Below are positions 60,868 to 64,000 of a DNA stretch of 64,000 nt, one piece after another; position 1 is the stretch's first letter; every line of letters begins with the position of its first letter. The stretch covers positions 4,656,463-4,720,462 of the forward strand of contig NC_009792.1 in the NCBI RefSeq assembly GCF_000018045.1. Reading direction: 5' to 3'. Under the pieces are notes generated by a model. The model was given only the letters and a program-made list of their open reading frames with translations. It was not told the DNA's origin and did not search any database. A program made the translations under genes and the position numbers. The DNA is from Citrobacter koseri ATCC BAA-895. Lineage in GTDB: Bacteria; Pseudomonadota; Gammaproteobacteria; Enterobacterales; Enterobacteriaceae.

Positions 60868-61320
60868 TCAATGCAACCAGTGCACGCCATCTTCAGGTTG
60901 AAAAAGGGCGTTGTAGCGTATCTGGAAGGCGTTAATCTCTTGCATATCCGGTTCTATTTCGCGCAGAAACCCCAGCGCCAGGCGTACCTGCGCGTCAGTA
61001 ATTGGCGCGGCCAGACGCGTTTTTTGCAGCTGACGATACCACTGTTGCAGGTTCTGATCGCTGCCATCCACAATCACGATCTGCCAGATCAGCAATATCT
61101 GGGCGGCATTTTGCAGATGTGATTCATCAGGACGATGCAGGTACTGTAAAAACGCCTCTCCAGGCGCTTTGCCCATCTGGTCGATCATTGATTCCACCGG
61201 CACCACGCTGATGCCCAGACGCTCGCTTAACCGACGAATCGCACGCCGGGCTCCCGAGGTGAGCACCCTGAAGCCAACAATAAACACCACGACCAGCGTG
61301 GCCAGCATGATCCAAATCAT
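60868..61320 (-). CDS. yicN: YicN, DUF1198 family protein
   Basis: 150 residues, the E. coli YicN length. One N-terminal membrane segment (MIWIMLATLVVVFIVGFRVL), then a soluble, probably cytoplasmic helical part (AIRRLSERLGISVVPVESMIDQMG, HLQNAAQILLIWQIVIVDGSDQNL). Function unknown. Only 11 bases separate it from the IclR gene upstream, so read-through is likely. Confidence 0.9.
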   Translation of the reverse strand: MIWIMLATLVVVFIVGFRVLTSGARRAIRRLSERLGISVVPVESMIDQMGKAPGEAFLQYLHRPDESHLQNAAQILLIWQIVIVDGSDQNLQQWYRQLQKTRLAAPITDAQVRLALGFLREIEPDMQEINAFQIRYNALFQPEDGVHWLH

Positions 61321-61331
61321 AACCTGCCCTG

Positions 61332-62087
61332 TTAAACCAACTTTGCAGAAAGCGCCTGACAGGCTTCACGAACCCACTGCGAATATTGTGGAATGCACTC
61401 TTTTGGCATTTGCAATTCAACACCGCTGATACTGATCGCAGCAATCACCTCATGATTACGATTAAACACCGGCGCAGCGATACAATAAATACCTGGGGAA
61501 TCTTCCGCGTTATCAAAGACCCATCCTTGCTCACGGATTCTGGCAAACTCCTTTAGCAAGGCTTTCTTACTGGTGATGGTGGTCTCAGTGTATTGCGGTA
61601 ACTGCTCATCCGGCAAAAGTTCGTCCATTTTGTCCTGCGGTAACCAGGCACAAAGCGCTTTCCCCACGCCGGAACTGTGCATCGGCAGCTTTTTACCGAC
61701 CCAGGTACGAATACCGATTGGCTGAGTGTTCTCAAGCTTCATCAGGTAAATGGGCGCGACTTCATCCAGGATACCCAGATGGCAGGTCAGATCGGTTTGC
61801 TCACGCAATTTCTCCAGAACAGGCAGAGCAACGTTGCGGATATCAAATTGCTCCAGCGAACGATTACCCCATTCGTACAATTTCAGGCCCAGGAAAAAGC
61901 GCCCCTTTTCCAGACGCAAAAGGTGATGTTCGACCAATGCGTTTAACAATGATGACGTGCTGCTTTTAGGTAATGCTAAATCTTGTTGGATCTGGCTGAA
62001 CGTCGCCCCTGGTGTATTGAAGAGGTAATTACAGATTTTTACCGTCTTATCCAGTGCGGGAACAGAGGTCGTAATATCCTGGCTCAT
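61332..62087 (-). CDS. IclR-family transcriptional regulator
   Basis: 251 residues: N-terminal winged helix (ATFSQIQQDLALPKSSTSSLLNALVEHHLLRLE, about 28-60) and C-terminal IclR effector domain (LHSSGVGKALCAWLP-like block near 136, FDNAEDSPGIYCIAAPVFNRNHEVIAAISISG near 195). Resembles KdgR-type regulators of sugar-acid genes. Divergent from the aldolase gene; a candidate operator lies just downstream of that promoter. Effector unknown; a keto-deoxy sugar acid would fit the neighbours. Confidence 0.9.
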   Translation of the reverse strand: MSQDITTSVPALDKTVKICNYLFNTPGATFSQIQQDLALPKSSTSSLLNALVEHHLLRLEKGRFFLGLKLYEWGNRSLEQFDIRNVALPVLEKLREQTDLTCHLGILDEVAPIYLMKLENTQPIGIRTWVGKKLPMHSSGVGKALCAWLPQDKMDELLPDEQLPQYTETTITSKKALLKEFARIREQGWVFDNAEDSPGIYCIAAPVFNRNHEVIAAISISGVELQMPKECIPQYSQWVREACQALSAKLV

Positions 62088-62251
62088 ACGAAATTAATCT
62101 TTTCTATTCATAGACTCCTCTCAGTATACCGCAATCACTTTCCTCAGGAATGCGGCTTTTTTGCGCATAGAGGAAGCACAGGCAATTCCTGAAATGTTAA
62201 CCGCCTAAATCAGATCGCTATCACAATTGTTCATTTGTTCTGCAAAAATCA

Positions 62252-62281
62252 TTGACGAATGATTTGGATATTTGCTGTACT
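62252..62281 (+). promoter_or_regulatory. Promoter of the aldolase-dehydratase operon
   Basis: TTGACG (62252-62257), 18-bp spacer, extended -10 TGC-TGTACT (62273-62281). Start near 62288. The -35 is part of a perfect 7-bp dyad AATCATT/AATGATT (62247-62264). Confidence 0.6.
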
Positions 62282-62288
62282 AATTTCA

Positions 62289-62320
62289 ATATACAGAACA
62301 TTAGTTCCATATACTGAACA
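62289..62320. promoter_or_regulatory. Candidate IclR-type operator
   Basis: Two direct copies ATATACAGAACA and ATATACTGAACA, 20 bp apart, and within them a dyad GAAC-ATTA-GTTC (62296-62307) flanked by TATA on both sides. It sits at and just after the predicted start, where bound repressor would block transcription. Confidence 0.5.
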
Positions 62321-62330
62321 AGAGGTAGCA

Positions 62331-63230
62331 ATGTCGAACGTATTTAAAGGTATCTTTCCGCCAGTCCCAACCATTGTTGACAATCATGGCGAATTAGATC
62401 GCGCCGGAATGGCCACCATGATTGACCATGTCATTAACAACAGGGCTGACGGAATGCTGATTCTGGGCAGCGGCGGTGAGTTTTCACATTTTTCCACTGA
62501 GCAGAGAAAACAGATCGCCGAATTCAGTCTGCAATATGTTGCAGGAAGAGTACCGGTGTTAATTGGTATTGCCTGCGCCAGCACCGCAGAAACCATCCAG
62601 TTAGGTGAACACGCACAAAACGCAGGCGCTACGGGCGTACTGGTGGTGAATCCTTACTATGCGAAACTCAGTGATGACGCGCGTTTTACGCATTACAAAC
62701 GCATTGCCGAAGCACTCAGTATACCTGTCTTTTTGTATAACTTCCCTGAGTTAACTGGCCAGGATATCGGTCTGGACGTGATCACCCGACTCGCCCGTGA
62801 AGTGCCTAATATTGTAGGAATTAAAGACACCATTGATAACATCAGCCACACCCGGGAAATTATTAATCGCGTCCACCCATTCCGCCCGGAGTTTATTGTC
62901 TTTAGCGGTTATGACGAATATTTGCTTGATACGCTATTGTTGGGCGGTCACGGTGGAATCCCTGCAACATTTAACTTTGCCCCACACATTACCAGAGGCA
63001 TATATCAGGCATTTATTCGTGAAGACCTCACTACGGCTAAAGCACTACAGCAGCAACTGGCAACGCTTTCTCCTCTGTATGCATTAGAACAGCCTTTTTT
63101 TGGCGTCATCAAGACAGCTATCAAATTAACTGGAGTGGATATTTCAACTGCCGTAGTTCCACCAGCCTTACCACTCAATGAGGAAAAAACAGCCCTTGTT
63201 CGAAATATTCTGGCCCGTATTACTCTGTAA
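62331..63230 (+). CDS. YagE-like 2-keto-3-deoxy sugar-acid aldolase (DHDPS family)
   Basis: 299 residues from ATG 62331 behind AGAGGTAGCA. DapA/NAL-superfamily TIM barrel: FLGSGGEF-type loop (LILGSGGEFSHFSTEQRK, 43-60), catalytic Tyr136 in LYNFPELTGQD and Schiff-base Lys165 in VGIKDTID. These blocks match E. coli YagE/YjhH, which split 2-keto-3-deoxygluconate or -galactonate into pyruvate and an aldehyde; GSGGEF replaces the GTTGE of true dihydrodipicolinate synthases. Followed by a dehydratase gene that could supply its substrate. Confidence 0.9.
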   Translation: MSNVFKGIFPPVPTIVDNHGELDRAGMATMIDHVINNRADGMLILGSGGEFSHFSTEQRKQIAEFSLQYVAGRVPVLIGIACASTAETIQLGEHAQNAGATGVLVVNPYYAKLSDDARFTHYKRIAEALSIPVFLYNFPELTGQDIGLDVITRLAREVPNIVGIKDTIDNISHTREIINRVHPFRPEFIVFSGYDEYLLDTLLLGGHGGIPATFNFAPHITRGIYQAFIREDLTTAKALQQQLATLSPLYALEQPFFGVIKTAIKLTGVDISTAVVPPALPLNEEKTALVRNILARITL

Positions 63231-63251
63231 ATCAGCATGAGAGCAATGATA

Positions 63252-64000
63252 ATGAACATCAACCCTGTACTAAAACTCAATCCAAAAGATGATGTGGTTA
63301 TCGCAAGACAGTGTGTTCCCGCTGGCACCTGGCTTGAAGAAGAACAAATTACAGTTATCAGCGACATTCCCGCAGGACATAAAATTGCCCTACGCTCACT
63401 AAACATCGGGGAGGCAGTGAAACGGTATGGGCAGATTATCGGTTTCGCTACCCAACCTATTCAAGCCGGCGAGCATATACATATGCACAACCTGGGCATG
63501 GGCGATTTTGAGCGTGATTACGCCTGGGGCGTGGATCGGCATTCCCCCACACCCGCCGAACATCAGGATATATTTCAGGGAATTCGTCGCGCTGACGGGC
63601 GTGCCGCCACGCGTAACTATATTGGCATTTTAAGTTCGGTTAACTGTAGCGCGACGGTCGTCAGAGCGATTGAGGATCATTTTCGTCTACACGGTCTGGC
63701 CGATTACCCAAATGTCGATGGCGTGGTGTCGCTTCCACAAAGTTTTGGTTGCGCGATTGGCTCTAAAAGTGAGTCCATGGCGGTCATGCGGCGCACGATG
63801 GCAGGTTACGCCACACACGCCAACTTTGCTGGCGTCATTATTATTGGGCTGGGTTGTGAGTCCAGCCAAATCAAAGACATGATGAATGCCCATGGGTTGG
63901 AAGATGGTCCAATGATGCACAGCTATACTATCCAGGACGTTGGCGGAACACGGCATGCCATTCAGAAAGGGATTGATCTGGTAAATCAAATGCTTCCCCT
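63252..64000 (+). CDS. UxaA-family sugar-acid dehydratase (5' part, cut by window end)
   Basis: Open from ATG 63252 (MNINPVLKLNPKDDVV) to the window end, 249 residues visible; an ATG two codons earlier is possible. N-terminal SAF domain (about 10-85: VVIARQCVPAGTW...IQAGEHIHMHNLGMG) and the start of the catalytic part (YIGILSSVNCSATVVRAI, SLPQSFGCAIG, IIGLGCES, with cysteines that bind iron). Altronate/galactarate dehydratase family; being one fused chain it resembles UxaA and GarD. Substrate not determinable. It lies 21 bases after the aldolase, so a two-step dehydrate-and-cleave pathway is likely. Confidence 0.88.
   Translation, partial: MNINPVLKLNPKDDVVIARQCVPAGTWLEEEQITVISDIPAGHKIALRSLNIGEAVKRYGQIIGFATQPIQAGEHIHMHNLGMGDFERDYAWGVDRHSPTPAEHQDIFQGIRRADGRAATRNYIGILSSVNCSATVVRAIEDHFRLHGLADYPNVDGVVSLPQSFGCAIGSKSESMAVMRRTMAGYATHANFAGVIIIGLGCESSQIKDMMNAHGLEDGPMMHSYTIQDVGGTRHAIQKGIDLVNQMLP

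Overview
This is a stretch of enterobacterial chromosome from the Escherichia–Salmonella–Citrobacter group. Gene order from envC to yicN follows the E. coli/Salmonella backbone (envC-yibQ-waaH, tdh-kbl, hldD-waaFC, waaA-coaD, mutM-rpmGB-radC-coaBC-dut-slmA-pyrE-rph-yicC-yicG-ligB-gmk-rpoZ-spoT-trmH-recG-xanP-yicH-selC, yicL, nlpA, yicS-nepI-yicN), and housekeeping proteins have the usual E. coli lengths. Several things rule out a standard E. coli or Salmonella strain: no gltS between recG and xanP, no pathogenicity island at selC, a rearranged LPS-core locus and a dga operon. Citrobacter is my best guess, by inference only.

Layout. 1-2.3 kb: envC tail, yibQ, and waaH, which has a clear PmrA-type box. 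2.4-3.1 kb: a lone waaY-type core kinase. 3.2-5.4 kb: threonine catabolism (kbl-tdh). 5.6-18.6 kb: LPS core and lipid A-Kdo region. A rightward operon hldD-waaF-waaC-waaL-GT2-waaQ-GT8 converges on a short leftward operon waaG-waaP-GT8-GT8, followed by waaA. waaQ and waaY are not in their usual places beside waaG and waaP. 18.6-38.4 kb: conserved housekeeping genes for CoA synthesis, DNA repair, ribosomal proteins, nucleotide metabolism, ppGpp control and replication restart. 38.65 kb: the selenocysteine tRNA gene selC. 39-43.3 kb: a LysR regulator with a divergent quinone-oxidoreductase-like gene, an orphan AAA ATPase and yicL.

43.3-50.6 kb: a chaperone-usher fimbrial operon (pilin, chaperone, usher, two-domain adhesin, second chaperone, LuxR-type regulator) behind about 900 bp of AT-rich, gene-free DNA. 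50.6-59.0 kb: nlpA, then the D-glucosaminate system: a mannose-family PTS (dgaABCD), the ammonia-lyase dgaE and the aldolase dgaF, with the sigma54 activator dgaR upstream and a near-consensus -24/-12 promoter between dgaR and dgaA. 59.2-61.3 kb: yicS, nepI, yicN. 61.3-64.0 kb: an IclR regulator divergent from a YagE-like 2-keto-3-deoxy sugar-acid aldolase and a UxaA-family dehydratase cut by the window end, probably a sugar-acid catabolic operon.

The accessory material is concentrated in cell-surface structures (LPS core, fimbriae) and in sugar or sugar-acid use, with visible regulatory sites: PmrA box, PurR box, sigma54 promoter and a candidate IclR operator. I see no insertion sequence, prophage, integrase or CRISPR array.
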